Source of the DNA: Umezawaea tangerina
GTDB lineage: Bacteria > Actinomycetota > Actinomycetes > Mycobacteriales > Pseudonocardiaceae
Assembly (NCBI RefSeq): GCF_003002815.1
Contig: NZ_PVTF01000003.1
Span: forward strand, 558,001 to 622,000
DNA: 64,000 nucleotides
Direction: 5' to 3'
Under the pieces are notes generated by a model that was given only the letters and a program-made list of their open reading frames with translations, had not been told where the DNA came from and searched no databases. The position numbers and the translations under genes are program-made. Below are positions 7,493 through 17,132 of this stretch, one piece after another (within the stretch, counting starts at the first letter, position 1; every line of letters begins with the position of its first letter).

Positions 7493-8572
7493 ATGTCGGA
7501 GCTGCACGGCGTGGAAGCTGTGGTTCTGGTCGGTGGCAAGGGAACCCGACTTCGTCCTCTCACCCTGTCCGCCCCGAAGCCGATGCTGCCGACCGCCGGG
7601 GTGCCTTTCCTCGAGCACCTGCTGTCGCGCATCCGCTCGGTCGGCATCACCCACGTGGTCCTGGGCACGTCGTACAAGGCGGAGGTCTTCCAGGACTACT
7701 TCGGCGACGGCGCCAAGCTGGGGCTGGAGCTGGAGTACGTGGTCGAGGACGTGCCGCTGGACACCGCGGGCGCGATCCGCAACGTGGCCCACAAGCTGCG
7801 GGAACGCGACGTGATGGTGTTCAACGGCGACATCCTCTCGGGCGTCGACCTGCACGGGATCGTCGAGACGCACCGCACGGCGGAGGCCGACGTCACCCTC
7901 CACCTGGTGAAGGTCGACGACCCCCGCCGGTTCGGCTGCGTGCCCACCGACGAGGAGGGCCGGGTCACGGCGTTCCTGGAGAAGACCGAGAACCCGCCGA
8001 CCGACCAGATCAACGCGGGGTGCTACGTGTTCCGCCGCGAGGTCGTCCTGGAGATCCCCGAGGGCCGTCCGGTGTCCGTGGAGCGCGAGACGTTCCCCGG
8101 CCTGCTGGAGCGCGGCGCCCGGATCCAGGGCCACGTCGACGCCACCTACTGGCTCGACCTCGGCACGCCCGCCGCGTTCGTCCAGGGCTCGGCCGACCTG
8201 GTCCGCGGCATCGCCCCGTCGTCGGCGCTGCCGTCGGAGCCCGGTGAGGCCATCGTCCTCGGCGGTGCGGAGGTGCACGAGGACGCGGTCCTGTCCGGTG
8301 GCACGACCATCGGCGCGAACACGACGGTCGCCGCGGGTGCGGTGGTGGACGGCTCGGTGGTGTTCGACGGCGCCGTCATCGGCGAGGGCGCGGTCGTGGA
8401 ACGAACGGTCCTGGGCGCCGGTGCCCTGGTCCAGGCCGGTGCGGTCCTGCGCGACGCGGTGATCGGCGACGGCGCCGTCATCGGGGCGCGCTGCGAGCTC
8501 GTCGGCGGCGCGCGGGTGTGGCCGGACGTCGTCCTCCCGGAGGCAGGCGTACGGTTCTCAGCCGACGTGTGA
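7493..8572 (+). CDS. manB: Mannose-1-phosphate guanylyltransferase (GDP-mannose pyrophosphorylase)
   Basis: Forms GDP-mannose from GTP and mannose-1-phosphate, the donor for mannosyl lipids, lipoglycans and glycoproteins. The 359-residue chain starts with a nucleotidyltransferase domain carrying the pyrophosphorylase signature VVLVGGKGTRLRPLTLSAPK, the metal site FNGDILSG near residue 112, and a C-terminal left-handed beta-helix of hexapeptide repeats (VVAAGAVVDGSVVFDGAVIG and similar) from about residue 255. The ATG at 7493 is chosen because GGAGGAGGA lies nine bases upstream. It corresponds to Rv3264c, which carries the name manB in M. tuberculosis; elsewhere this activity is called manC. 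It works with pmmA and manA, further along the window. Confidence 0.92.
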   Translation: MSELHGVEAVVLVGGKGTRLRPLTLSAPKPMLPTAGVPFLEHLLSRIRSVGITHVVLGTSYKAEVFQDYFGDGAKLGLELEYVVEDVPLDTAGAIRNVAHKLRERDVMVFNGDILSGVDLHGIVETHRTAEADVTLHLVKVDDPRRFGCVPTDEEGRVTAFLEKTENPPTDQINAGCYVFRREVVLEIPEGRPVSVERETFPGLLERGARIQGHVDATYWLDLGTPAAFVQGSADLVRGIAPSSALPSEPGEAIVLGGAEVHEDAVLSGGTTIGANTTVAAGAVVDGSVVFDGAVIGEGAVVERTVLGAGALVQAGAVLRDAVIGDGAVIGARCELVGGARVWPDVVLPEAGVRFSADV

Positions 8573-8580
8573 GGTAGCCG

Positions 8581-9480
8581 TTGGGAAGAACCTGGTCACC
8601 GCCGTTCCCGCTGGACGTGGGAGCGGTCCTGCGCCCGCTCCGCCGTGGAGCGGGCGATCCGACGTTCCAGCAGGACGCCACCGGTGCCGTCTGGCTGACC
8701 GCGAACACCCCGTCCGGTCCCGGCACGCTCCGCGTGCGCAGGCCGGACGGGGTCGTCGAGGGGACGGCCTGGGGCGACGGCGCCGACTGGCTGCTGGACG
8801 GCCTCCCGGCCCTGCTGGGGGCCGATGACGACGACTCCGCCTTCGTCTGCCACCACCCGCTCATCGCCGAGACCCGGCGGCGCTCGCCGGGCCTGCGGCT
8901 CGGGGCCACCGGCCGGGTGTGGGACGTGCTGCTGCCGTCGATCCTGGAGCAGAAGGTCACCGGCACCGAGGCCAGGCGCTCCTACCGCGAGCTCTGCCGC
9001 CGGTTCGGCACCGCGGCCCCCGGTCCGGTGCCCGCGGGGATGCGCGTCGTCCCGACCCCGCGCGCCGTGCTCGGGATCCCCGACTGGGAGTGGCACAAGG
9101 CCGGTGTCGACAGCGCCCGCCGCCGTGCCCTGATCGCCGCGGCCCAGGTCGCGCACCGCCTGGAACGGGCCGTGGAGCTGCGCGGGGAAGCGGGCCGGAA
9201 GCTGCTGCGGCTCATCCCCGGCATCGGCGTCTGGACCGCCGCCGAGATCGCCCAGCGCTCGTGGGGCGACCCCGACGCGGTCAGCTTCGGCGACTTCCAC
9301 ATCCCCTCCGTCGTCGGCTGGGCGCTGCTCGGCAAGCCGCTGGACGACGACGGCATGGCCGAGGTGCTGGCGCCCTACTCGCCGCAACGGCACCGCGCGG
9401 TCCGCTACGTCGAGGCGTCGGGCTTCCGCAAGCCGAGGTTCGGCCCGCGGTTCTCGCCCCGCGACTACCGCGCCATGTGA
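8581..9480 (+). CDS. HhH-GPD DNA glycosylase (AlkA-like)
   Basis: A 299-residue protein with the helix-hairpin-helix fold of base-excision glycosylases. The N-terminal part resembles AlkA-type DNA-3-methyladenine glycosylases. DVLLPSILEQKVTGTEARRSY near residue 120 is a conserved core helix. The hairpin LIPGIGVWTAAEIAQRSWGD sits near residue 212, and the catalytic aspartate is in SFGDFHIPS just after it. There are no C-terminal cysteines of the iron-sulfur type seen in endonuclease III. It should excise alkylated bases from DNA. A TTG start with a GAGG site seven bases upstream is used. It follows the guanylyltransferase by 8 bp and is probably co-transcribed, although the functions are unrelated. 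Confidence 0.82.
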   Translation: MGRTWSPPFPLDVGAVLRPLRRGAGDPTFQQDATGAVWLTANTPSGPGTLRVRRPDGVVEGTAWGDGADWLLDGLPALLGADDDDSAFVCHHPLIAETRRRSPGLRLGATGRVWDVLLPSILEQKVTGTEARRSYRELCRRFGTAAPGPVPAGMRVVPTPRAVLGIPDWEWHKAGVDSARRRALIAAAQVAHRLERAVELRGEAGRKLLRLIPGIGVWTAAEIAQRSWGDPDAVSFGDFHIPSVVGWALLGKPLDDDGMAEVLAPYSPQRHRAVRYVEASGFRKPRFGPRFSPRDYRAM

Positions 9481-9486
9481 GACGGG

Positions 9487-10026
9487 CTACCGCAGCCTGG
9501 CCAGCGCCGCGTCGATCATCGGCAGCAGGTCGTCCACGTTCGCGGGCAGCGAGTCCAGCGGCCACCACTGCAGGTCCACCGACTCGGCGCTGCGGACCGG
9601 CTGCGCGCCCACCGGCGCCCGGACCAGGAACCGCACGTCGAAGTGCCGGGTCGGCACGCCGAGCGAGCAGGTGATCGGGTGCACGTCCAGGTGGATCGGC
9701 TGCGCCTCGACGCGCAGCCCCCGGATGCCCGACTCCTCCGTCGCCTCGCGCAGCGCGGCGCCCAGCAGCGTCTCGTCGGTCGGCTCGCAGTGCCCGCCCA
9801 GCTGCAGCCACCGGCCCACCCTGGGGTGCAGGGTGAGCAGGGTCCGCTCCGCGGTCGCGTCCAGCACCAGCGCGGACGCGGTGATGTGCCCCGGTTCGCA
9901 CGACCTGGCACAGGCGTCGTCCCGAGCGCCCAGGAACCCGAGGTACGCCTGCTTCAGCGCCTCCTGCTCCCGGTCGACCGGCTGCCAGCCGCCCAGTACC
10001 GACACGGCGTCCGAGTGGAGCGTCAC
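9487..10026 (-). CDS. NUDIX hydrolase translationally coupled to fbiB
   Basis: A 179-residue protein with a NUDIX box, [24 protein letters not shown] read in segments, where REATEESG supplies the metal-binding REUXEEXG core near residue 100; the spacing before it is one residue longer than the textbook motif, a common variant. NUDIX enzymes cleave nucleoside diphosphates linked to another group; this substrate is unknown. The GTG start shares four bases (GTGA) with the stop of fbiB, so the two are translationally coupled and this is the last gene of fbiA-fbiB-NUDIX. That placement hints at a substrate in F420 metabolism or housekeeping of the GTP-derived donor, but this is inference. Confidence 0.82.
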   Translation of the reverse strand: MTLHSDAVSVLGGWQPVDREQEALKQAYLGFLGARDDACARSCEPGHITASALVLDATAERTLLTLHPRVGRWLQLGGHCEPTDETLLGAALREATEESGIRGLRVEAQPIHLDVHPITCSLGVPTRHFDVRFLVRAPVGAQPVRSAESVDLQWWPLDSLPANVDDLLPMIDAALARLR

Positions 10027-11375
10027 AGTGCGAGGAACCCTTCGTCGAGGTCGCGCGGGGGTCTGGGGGTGAGCGGGTCGACGGGGTGGCCGACGGCCAC
10101 CGCGCCCAGCGGCTCCCAGTCGTCCGGCAGGTCGAGGACCCGCCGGACCACGTCGGCGCAGAAGATGGTGGAGGAGACCCAGCAGGAGGCGACGCCCTCG
10201 GCGGCCAGCGCCACCAGCAGCCCCTGTACCGCCGCTCCGCCCGCGACGGTGAACATCGTCACCTCCGCGGCGGCCCGGCGGGCGTCCGGGTAGTCGTGCG
10301 CCCCCTCGCGGACCAGGAACGGCAGCACGATCTCGGTCGCGCCGTGCAGCAGGTCGCCGCGCTTCACCCGGCGGGCGATCCGCTCGTCGTCCCAGCCGTC
10401 GGCCCGCAGGTCCGACTCCCACTGCTCGCGCATCGCGGTCAGCAGCGCCTCGCGCCGCGCGGTCACGTGCACGAACCGCACCGGCCTGGTGTGGTGCGGG
10501 GCGGGGGCCGTCAGCGCGGCCGCCACGGCCCGGCGCAGCACCGCGGGGTCGACCGGTTCGCCGGTGAACTCCCGCACGGACCGGCGGACCAGCACGGCCT
10601 CCGCGCGGCCCTGCGCGATGGCCTCCTCGGTGCCGAGCCGGAACAGGTCGTCCTCGACCGGCCGGGTCAGGTCGCGGGCCGTGGAGCCGTCGTCCACAAC
10701 GGACAGTCCACGCAGGACGGCCACCGGGACGGCGCCGAGCTTGCCCTTGACGAGGTCCGCGGCCGACGCGATCTCGTCGGCGACGGCGACCTCGGTGACC
10801 ACCAGCTCGTTGCCCTGGCGGTCGACCTGGCCGCGGTAGCGGTGCAGCACCGCGAGCCCGGACGAGCCGATGGCGGCGTCGGTCTGGCCGATCCGCCACG
10901 CCCGGCCCATGGTGTCGGTGACCACGACGGCGACCGAGACCCCCAGTCGTGCCAACAGGTCCGCGCGCAGCGCGGCCGCGGAGGCGTCCGGGTCGACCGG
11001 CAGCAGGGCGATCTCGTCGCCCGCCACGTTCGACGCGTCGACGCCCGACGCGGCCTGCACGACGCCGAGCTTGTTCTGGGTGATGAGGGTGCGGGACCGG
11101 CGCGCCAGCACGCGCACCGACTCGGTCTCGACCCACGCCCGGCGGACCGCGTCGCGCTCCTCCGGGTCGGCGGGCACGGTGACGAGCCTGCCCTCCACTT
11201 TGGACACGACCTTGCTGGTCACCACGACCACGTCACCGTCGCGCAGCCACCGGGCTGCCTCCGCCACCGCGGCGCCGAGGTCGTCGCCGGGGCGGAACTC
11301 GGGCAGGCCGGGGACGGGCAGCAGCTCGATGCCCGCGGGCGCGGAGTGGTCCAGCGGCTCAGCCAACGTCGACAC
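10023..11375 (-). CDS. fbiB: Bifunctional F420:gamma-glutamyl ligase / FMN-dependent reductase FbiB
   Basis: A 450-residue two-domain enzyme that finishes coenzyme F420. The N-terminal half (to about residue 245) is a CofE-type ligase that adds gamma-linked glutamates; [13 protein letters not shown] and [18 protein letters not shown] are conserved CofE segments. The C-terminal half is an FMN-binding nitroreductase fold ([15 protein letters not shown] onward, with [15 protein letters not shown]), which reduces dehydro-F420-0 in actinobacteria. Full length matches M. tuberculosis FbiB (Rv3262). The gene overlaps fbiA by 17 bp at its start and the NUDIX gene by 4 bp at its end. FbiC and FbiD, needed for the upstream steps, are not in this window. 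Confidence 0.95.
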   Translation of the reverse strand: MSTLAEPLDHSAPAGIELLPVPGLPEFRPGDDLGAAVAEAARWLRDGDVVVVTSKVVSKVEGRLVTVPADPEERDAVRRAWVETESVRVLARRSRTLITQNKLGVVQAASGVDASNVAGDEIALLPVDPDASAAALRADLLARLGVSVAVVVTDTMGRAWRIGQTDAAIGSSGLAVLHRYRGQVDRQGNELVVTEVAVADEIASAADLVKGKLGAVPVAVLRGLSVVDDGSTARDLTRPVEDDLFRLGTEEAIAQGRAEAVLVRRSVREFTGEPVDPAVLRRAVAAALTAPAPHHTRPVRFVHVTARREALLTAMREQWESDLRADGWDDERIARRVKRGDLLHGATEIVLPFLVREGAHDYPDARRAAAEVTMFTVAGGAAVQGLLVALAAEGVASCWVSSTIFCADVVRRVLDLPDDWEPLGAVAVGHPVDPLTPRPPRDLDEGFLAL

Positions 11376-12327
11376 CCGCCAGGTCCAGCGCCGCCCTGGC
11401 CATCTCGGCGGTCGCGTCCACGTCGGTCATCAGCAGCGGCACCGGGAGCACCGCCACGCCCTCGACGTCGGCGCGGTCGTCGCTGTGGACCAGCCAGCCG
11501 TCGAGCACGCCGTCGTCGGAGCACTTGCGCGAGCCGTAGTGCCGTCCGACCGCCTCGGCGCTGGTCTCGACGCCGATCGCGGTCAGGCAGGCGTCGGCCA
11601 TCCCGCGCAGCGGCTTGCCGCCGATGATCGGGGACATGCCGACCACGCCCGCGTCGGTCTTGCGCAGCGCGTCGCGCACGCCCGGCACGCCGAGGATCGT
11701 GCCGACGCTGACGACCGGGTTGGACGGCGCGAACAGCACCGCGTCGGCGGTGGCGATGGCGTCCAGCACGCCGGGGCCCGCGGTGGCCTGGTCGACGCCC
11801 ACGGAGGCGAACGACCTGGCAGGCAGCTCGGCGCGGTGCCGGACCCACCACTCCTGGAAGTGGATCGCCTTCTGCTCGCCGTCCTGCTCGACGACGACGT
11901 GCGTCTCGACGCGGTCGTCCGACATCGGCAGGAGGGTCACCCCCGGCTCCCAGCGGGCGCACAGCGCCTCGGTGACCGCCGAGAGGGGGTAACCCGCCCG
12001 GAGCATCCGCGAGCGCACCAGGTGCGTCGCCATGTCCCGGTCGCCGAGCCCGAACCAGGTGGGCTCGGCGCCGTAGGCGGCCAGCTCCTCCTTGACGGTC
12101 CAGGACTCGTCCAGCCGACCCCAGCCGCGCTCGGGGTCGATGCCCCCGCCGAGCGTGTACATGCAGGTGTCCAGGTCGGGGCAGATCCGCAACCCGTGCA
12201 TCCACACGTCGTCACCGGTGTTCACCACCGCGACGACCTCGTTCCCCGGATCGGAGCCCAGCAGGGCCTTCAGCCCGACGAGGAACCGGGCACCGCCAAC
12301 GCCACCCACCAAAACGACGACCTTCAC
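11359..12327 (-). CDS. fbiA: 2-phospho-L-lactate/phosphoenolpyruvyl transferase FbiA
   Basis: Transfers the PEP- or lactate-derived moiety from its guanylyl donor onto Fo, making (dehydro-)F420-0. The 322-residue CofD-family chain opens with [21 protein letters not shown], followed by [20 protein letters not shown], and has [14 protein letters not shown] near residue 200, all typical of CofD/FbiA. The start is GTG at 12327: an upstream in-frame GTG at 12345 would put the GGGAGGA ribosome site inside the coding region. First gene of the fbiA-fbiB-NUDIX operon; the order matches Rv3261-Rv3262. F420 serves many actinobacterial oxidoreductases, none of which is encoded here. Confidence 0.95.
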   Translation of the reverse strand: MKVVVLVGGVGGARFLVGLKALLGSDPGNEVVAVVNTGDDVWMHGLRICPDLDTCMYTLGGGIDPERGWGRLDESWTVKEELAAYGAEPTWFGLGDRDMATHLVRSRMLRAGYPLSAVTEALCARWEPGVTLLPMSDDRVETHVVVEQDGEQKAIHFQEWWVRHRAELPARSFASVGVDQATAGPGVLDAIATADAVLFAPSNPVVSVGTILGVPGVRDALRKTDAGVVGMSPIIGGKPLRGMADACLTAIGVETSAEAVGRHYGSRKCSDDGVLDGWLVHSDDRADVEGVAVLPVPLLMTDVDATAEMARAALDLAGVDVG

Positions 12328-12366
12328 GGGTCGCGATCCTCCCACGTGGTGAACCGCGCCGTTTCG

Positions 12367-13116
12367 TCAGCGCCAGAACATGAAGTTGGACTGGCCGAAC
12401 GCGGCGAAGCTCATGTGCCCGCCGAGCAGTCCGAACACGACCTCGGCGATGTCGAAGAACACCACCGCGACCATCGGGAACGCGAACAGCGAGGCGAACA
12501 GCACCAGCGGCGCCCACGGCCGCACCTTGGCGCCGAACTGCTGCGCGGCGGGGGGCATGAAGGGCTCCCAGACACCCCACCCGTCCAGTCCGGGGATGGG
12601 GAGGATGTTCAGGACGAAAGCGATGATCTGGAGGTAGGCGAGGTAGGAGAGGGCGGACGCGAGTCCCACGGACGGGTTGAAAACGGCCACCGATCCGGCG
12701 AGAAGCGCGCCGAGCGCGAGGTTGCTCGCCGGACCCGCCAGCGACACCATCGACTCGACCCCCTTCGAGCGCAGGGAGTGGTGGTTGATCCACACCGCAC
12801 CACCCGGAAGGGGGATGCCGCCGAAGGCGAGGAGCACCAGCGGTAGCACGATGCTCAGCACTGGATCGGTGTAGTTGCGGATGTCGAGGGTCAGGTAACC
12901 CTTGCTCCGCACCGAGTAGTCTCCGCCCCTGTAGGCGACGATCGCGTGCCCGAACTCGTGCAGGCACAAGGAAACCGCCCACCCGCCGAGGATGAACAGC
13001 ACGGTGCCCGTGATGAGGAGGGCTTCGCCTTCGAACACGGTCAGCACCGCACCCACGACGGTGGCCGCCAACAAACCCAGGAACAGTGGACTGGGTCGCA
13101 CAGCTGATCGCTTCAC
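12367..13116 (-). CDS. Site-2 protease family (M50) intramembrane metalloprotease
   Basis: A 249-residue polytopic membrane protein. The zinc-binding HEFGH motif lies near residue 53 within a hydrophobic segment, and the second signature NILPIPGLDGWGVWEPF lies near residue 170 (the NxxPxxxLDG type). About five to six membrane segments are visible; there is no PDZ domain, unlike RseP or Rip1. Such compact S2P enzymes cleave substrates within the membrane; the substrate here is unknown. It reads away from whiB2 and could share control with it. The gene stands 39 bp upstream of fbiA on the same strand, so read-through into the F420 operon is possible. Confidence 0.85.
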   Translation of the reverse strand: MKRSAVRPSPLFLGLLAATVVGAVLTVFEGEALLITGTVLFILGGWAVSLCLHEFGHAIVAYRGGDYSVRSKGYLTLDIRNYTDPVLSIVLPLVLLAFGGIPLPGGAVWINHHSLRSKGVESMVSLAGPASNLALGALLAGSVAVFNPSVGLASALSYLAYLQIIAFVLNILPIPGLDGWGVWEPFMPPAAQQFGAKVRPWAPLVLFASLFAFPMVAVVFFDIAEVVFGLLGGHMSFAAFGQSNFMFWR

Positions 13117-13298
13117 CCCATCAGTGTGGCGTGTCCCGCGCGGTGCGCGCGGCCCATCCCGCTGATCGCCCTTAGGCCGTTGGAGCTGCGGGCATCGCTA
13201 CGAGCACGGGACCAATCACCGTCTGTGCTGCTAGTCAAGGGTTTTGGGTCCATTCGCGGGAATATCCCCCGTCCTGTGGACTCGGCTTGACCGCCTGC

Positions 13299-13332
13299 TG
13301 TGACGCAGGTGTAATCACATCGGTGTCATTCG
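13299..13332 (+). promoter_or_regulatory. Possible regulatory sites upstream of whiB2
   Basis: Between the M50 gene and whiB2 (281 bp) a TGTGA half-site (13299-13303) faces a TCACA half-site (13315-13319), followed by GGTGTC. The 11-base spacing does not fit a CRP/GlxR box (6 bases). GTGTC is the complement of the GACAC core bound by WhiA in streptomycetes, so developmental control is possible. Low confidence; no clear -10/-35 pair could be fixed. Confidence 0.25.
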
Positions 13333-13397
13333 TCGTTGTGGGGACGGCGCGTGGTGTCCGCCAACCGGGGAGAGCGGAAGGCGAGGAGGCGGACGGT

Positions 13398-13709
13398 ATG
13401 CAGGGATTCGACGGGGATCGTGTCGTGGACCGGCTGGACAGCCCGGCGCAGGAGCTGGGTGTGCTGACCGAGTTGTACGACGCGACTGATGAGCAGGACT
13501 GGCAGGAGCGCGCCCTGTGTGCGCAGACCGACCCGGAGGCGTTCTTCCCTGAGAAGGGCGGATCCACCCGTGAGGCCAAGCGCATCTGCCTTGGCTGCGA
13601 GGTGCGTTCGGAATGCCTGGAGTACGCCTTGGCGCACGACGAGCGCTTCGGCATCTGGGGCGGCCTGTCCGAACGCGAGCGGAGGAAGCTCAAGAAGCGC
13701 GCCGTGTGA
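13398..13709 (+). CDS. whiB2: WhiB-family iron-sulfur regulator (WhiB2/WhmD-like)
   Basis: A 103-residue WhiB-like protein that binds a 4Fe-4S cluster and partners sigma factor to control division and septation genes. The four cysteine ligands are visible in ERALCAQTDP and RICLGCEVRSEC (C-x2-C-x5-C), and the GIWGG turn is followed by a basic C-terminus ERERRKLKKRAV. The ATG at 13398 is selected for the GAGGAGG eight bases upstream; a longer frame starting at 13287 would include non-conserved residues. Position next to the F420 genes and before the Rv3259-Rv3258c-type genes matches whiB2 (Rv3260c). The upstream region of about 280 bp is long for this genome and probably holds its control sites. 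Confidence 0.93.
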   Translation: MQGFDGDRVVDRLDSPAQELGVLTELYDATDEQDWQERALCAQTDPEAFFPEKGGSTREAKRICLGCEVRSECLEYALAHDERFGIWGGLSERERRKLKKRAV

Positions 13710-13784
13710 AAGCTCGCCGAACCGGCCTGTCGTGAGGAATGCTCCACTGACGGGTAAGGCGGCGAGCGGCACGGGAGTGGGCAC

Positions 13785-16700
13785 TTGGTGAGCAGTACCA
13801 CTCCGCGGCTCCGGACCGCGCCGGTGTTGGCCGTGCTGGTCTGCCACGACGGGGAGCAGTGGCTCGGCACCGCGCTTTCCGCGTTGCGCAGGCAAGAACC
13901 GAGGCCTCGTCACGTTATCGCGGTCGACACCGGTTCCACCGACCGCACGGCGAGGATCCTCGCCGAGGCTTCGGACGGCCAGGACCGCGTCGTCGACGGC
14001 GTGCTGAGACTGCCGAGGGGAACCGGGTTCGGCGCGGCCGTGCACGCGGCCGTCGAGCACGCGGTGGAGCGCTGGGGCGACCCCGGCAAGTGGCTGTGGC
14101 TGCTGCACGACGACTGCGCGCCCGAACCGGACTGCCTCGCCGCGCTGCTGACCGCGGCCGACCTGTCGCCGGGTGCGGCCGTGCTCGGCCCGCTGGCCCT
14201 GGACTGGGCCGACCCCCGGCTGGTCGTCGAGGCGGGGGTGTCCACGGACTCCTCCGGCCACCGGCAGACCGGCGTCGGCCCCGCCGAGCTGGACTGGAGC
14301 CGCTTCGGCTCCGGCGGCACCGCGCGGTTCGAGCAGAGCACCGAGGTGCTCGCCGTGTCCTCCGCCGGGTCGTTGGTCAAGCGCCAGGTGTGGCAGGCCC
14401 TCGGCGGCTACGACCGGCGGATGCCGCTGCTGCGCGACGACATCGACTTCGGCTGGCGCGCCAACCGCGCCGGGCACCTCGTGCTGTGCGTCCCGGTCGC
14501 CAGGATGCGGCACGCCCGCGCCGCGTCCGCGGGACTGCGCAGGCTCGACGCGGTCGCCGCGCGGCCGGGTCCGCTGCTGCGCGGCGTCGACCGCGCCCAC
14601 GGCCTGCGCACGTTCCTGACCAACACCTCGACCCCGTCGTTCCTGCTCGGCCTGCCGAGGCTGGCCGTGCTCCAGGTGCTGCGCGCGCTCGGCTTCTTCC
14701 TGCTCCGCCGGTGGTCCGACGGCCACGGCGAGCTCGGCGCGCTGCGCTACCTGGTCGGCGGCCGCGCCGGACTGCTCGCCGCCCGCGCCGCCCGCCGCGG
14801 CGGCAAGGGCTCGGTGCGCGGGTTGTTCACCAGCCGCACGACCAGGTTCCGCAACGCCGTGCGGGCCGGTGCCTCGTACCTGATCCGCCGCCGCGTCGAG
14901 GCGGACGTCACGCTCGGCAGGCTGCCGGAGGACGAGGGCAGGCCGAGCGGCTGGCGGCCGCCACCGTCCGAAAAGGACGGCAGGCGCAAGGCCGTCGGAC
15001 CGGACGCGCTGCCCGCCGGGGTGCTCGGCCGCGGCCACCCGGCCCGTGCCACCGGGGGCCTGCGCAGGCCCGCGACCGCCGTGCCGGTGATCACCGAGGC
15101 GGTGCTGCCGCCCACCGCGCGGCCGAGCCCGAGACCACGTCCGTCGCCGGTGCCGAGGGACGCCCGGCCCGAGCCCGAGCTGGTGTTCGTCGAGGTCGAC
15201 CGGGCCCGCGTGCTGCGGTCGCTGCTGGTCGCCCCTCCGCTGCTGCTGGTGCTCGGCCTCACCCTGTTCGCGCTGGTCGCGAACTCGGGCAGGCTCGGGT
15301 TCGACCTGTCCGGCGGCAGGCTCCTGCCCGTCGGGGACCTCGGCGCCACGTGGTCGGAGTACCTCGCCGCGTGGCACCCGGTCTCCGGTGGCACGACCTC
15401 GCCCGCCTCCGCGTCCCTCGCCGTCCTGGGCACCCTCGGCGTCCTCTTCGGCGGCCCGGCGACCCTCGTGGCGCTGGTGCTGCTGTTCGACGCCCCGATC
15501 GCCGCGCTGGCCGCCTACGTCGCCACCCGCCGGATGCGCGTCCGCCGCCCGGTCCGCGCGGTGGTCGCCGCCGCCTACGCGCTGCTGCCCGCCGCCACCT
15601 CCGCGGTCAGCCAGGGCAGGCTCGACGTGGTCGTCGTCCACGTCCTGGCCCCGCTGGTGTTCACCGGCGTCCTCGGCGTGCTGCGCGGCGCGGGCGGGCG
15701 GGCGTGGCTGCCGATCGTGTCCGGCACCGCCTTCGCCGCCGCCGCGATCGGCGCGTTCTCGCCACTCGTGCACCTCGCGGTGGTCGTCGGCGCCCTCGTC
15801 GGCTTCGTGGTCCTGCCGGGCAACCCCGGCGAGGGCCGCCGCCGGGTGGCGGGCCTGTTCGCCGTCGTCCTGCTGCCCATGGCGCTGCTGCTGCCGTGGC
15901 CCGCCGTGGTGCTCCAGAACCCCGTGGTCGTCCTGCACGGCGTGGGCGCGGTGGTGGACACCCCGGCGGTCGGTCCGCTGGACCTGGTGGCCCTGCGGCC
16001 CGGAGGCCCCGGCGCGCTCCCGTTCGTCGGCGCGCTCGTGGTGCTGGCCGCGCTCGGCGGTCTCGCCCTGCGCCCCAACCGCGCGATGCTCCCCGGCCTC
16101 GGTGTGGTCGTGCTGGGCGTGCTCACCGGTGCCGCCCTGCTGGCCGTCCCGATGTCCCCGCTGTCCGGCGGTCCGGCCCGCTACGGCTTCACCGGCGCGC
16201 CCCTCGTCCTGCTCGGCTGGGGCCTGCTCTGGGTCGTCCTGGCCGCCTGCCGCCGCGACGGCCCGCCCGCAAGCGCTCGCGTCCGGCACCTGGTGTCCCT
16301 GGTCGGCGTCCTCGCCGTCCTCGGCCTGGCGGTCTCGGGCCTGCTCGGTCTCCGCCAGGGTCCGCTGCGGGCCGGCACCGACGAGCTCCCGTCGACCGTC
16401 GCCCAGGAGCTGCCGCGCACCGGCCGCGCCGTGCTGGTCCTCGGCGCGAACGGCGAACCGACCCGCCAGGTGGCCGGTCGGACGCCGTCGTTCGGCGACG
16501 ACGACCTCGTCCCGACCTCCTCCAGCCCCGCCCGGCTGAACCGCTGGACCCGCGACCTCACCTCCGGCACCCGCGACACCGCCCGGCTGGCACTGGCGCA
16601 GGCCGCGACCGCGGGCGTCGCGTTCGTCGTACCGCCGGACGGCCCGACCGCCGACAAGCTGCGCTCGGCCGTCGGCGACCTGGTCGCCGACGCCCCCTCG

Positions 16701-17132
16701 ACGTCCGACGGCCGCCCGGTCCTGCGCGTGCAGCTCGCGGCGGGCAACGCCGTCCTGCTGTCGCCGGAGCTGGCCCGCCGCGCCCGCTCCGGCGGCGACC
16801 CGCCCACCGAGCTCGGTGTCCCCGGCATCGCGCCGGTCGAGGCGGGTCCACCGGTCGCGGGCGTCCGCGTCTCCGAGGGACCGGAGGGCCGGGTGCTCGT
16901 CCTGGCCGCCGAGGACGAGCCGAGCTGGCGCGCGACCGTCGACGGCAGGCCCGCGCCCGTCTCACGGGTCTGGGGCCACCAGGTGGGGGTCACGGTGCCG
17001 ACGACGGCGAGCGACGTCCGGGTCGAGGCGGGCGGCTCGGTCCGCGAGCTGCTCCTGCTGCTCCAGGGCGCCGCGGCCCTGTTCGCGCTGCTGACCGCGA
17101 TCCCCTCGCGGGGGACTACTCCCCGTCGATGA
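13785..17132 (+). CDS. Large membrane GT2 glycosyltransferase
   Basis: A 1115-residue protein in two parts. Residues 1-300 form a GT2 catalytic domain: APVLAVLVCHDGEQWL, DTGSTDRT, the nucleotide/metal motif LLHDDCAPEPD and the acceptor motif LLRDDIDFGWRANRAGH. A variable Pro/Arg-rich linker (about 380-470) leads to a membrane part with some ten helices between about residues 475 and 865, then a C-terminal extracytoplasmic domain of about 200 residues and a final helix. The layout suggests transfer from a cytoplasmic donor coupled to membrane events, or a donor-using GT fused to a GT-C-like part; the substrate is unknown. It follows whiB2 by 75 bp and overlaps the convergent Rv3259-type gene by 17 bp. 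Confidence 0.82.
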   Translation: MVSSTTPRLRTAPVLAVLVCHDGEQWLGTALSALRRQEPRPRHVIAVDTGSTDRTARILAEASDGQDRVVDGVLRLPRGTGFGAAVHAAVEHAVERWGDPGKWLWLLHDDCAPEPDCLAALLTAADLSPGAAVLGPLALDWADPRLVVEAGVSTDSSGHRQTGVGPAELDWSRFGSGGTARFEQSTEVLAVSSAGSLVKRQVWQALGGYDRRMPLLRDDIDFGWRANRAGHLVLCVPVARMRHARAASAGLRRLDAVAARPGPLLRGVDRAHGLRTFLTNTSTPSFLLGLPRLAVLQVLRALGFFLLRRWSDGHGELGALRYLVGGRAGLLAARAARRGGKGSVRGLFTSRTTRFRNAVRAGASYLIRRRVEADVTLGRLPEDEGRPSGWRPPPSEKDGRRKAVGPDALPAGVLGRGHPARATGGLRRPATAVPVITEAVLPPTARPSPRPRPSPVPRDARPEPELVFVEVDRARVLRSLLVAPPLLLVLGLTLFALVANSGRLGFDLSGGRLLPVGDLGATWSEYLAAWHPVSGGTTSPASASLAVLGTLGVLFGGPATLVALVLLFDAPIAALAAYVATRRMRVRRPVRAVVAAAYALLPAATSAVSQGRLDVVVVHVLAPLVFTGVLGVLRGAGGRAWLPIVSGTAFAAAAIGAFSPLVHLAVVVGALVGFVVLPGNPGEGRRRVAGLFAVVLLPMALLLPWPAVVLQNPVVVLHGVGAVVDTPAVGPLDLVALRPGGPGALPFVGALVVLAALGGLALRPNRAMLPGLGVVVLGVLTGAALLAVPMSPLSGGPARYGFTGAPLVLLGWGLLWVVLAACRRDGPPASARVRHLVSLVGVLAVLGLAVSGLLGLRQGPLRAGTDELPSTVAQELPRTGRAVLVLGANGEPTRQVAGRTPSFGDDDLVPTSSSPARLNRWTRDLTSGTRDTARLALAQAATAGVAFVVPPDGPTADKLRSAVGDLVADAPSTSDGRPVLRVQLAAGNAVLLSPELARRARSGGDPPTELGVPGIAPVEAGPPVAGVRVSEGPEGRVLVLAAEDEPSWRATVDGRPAPVSRVWGHQVGVTVPTTASDVRVEAGGSVRELLLLLQGAAALFALLTAIPSRGTTPRR

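Noticed and set aside
13299-13319. CRP/GlxR box upstream of whiB2
   Set aside because: TGTGA and TCACA are 11 bases apart, not 6.
13326-16289. 987-codon antisense frame across whiB2 and the large GT2
   Set aside because: Gln/Arg/Gly-rich shadow of real genes, no domain and no ribosome site.
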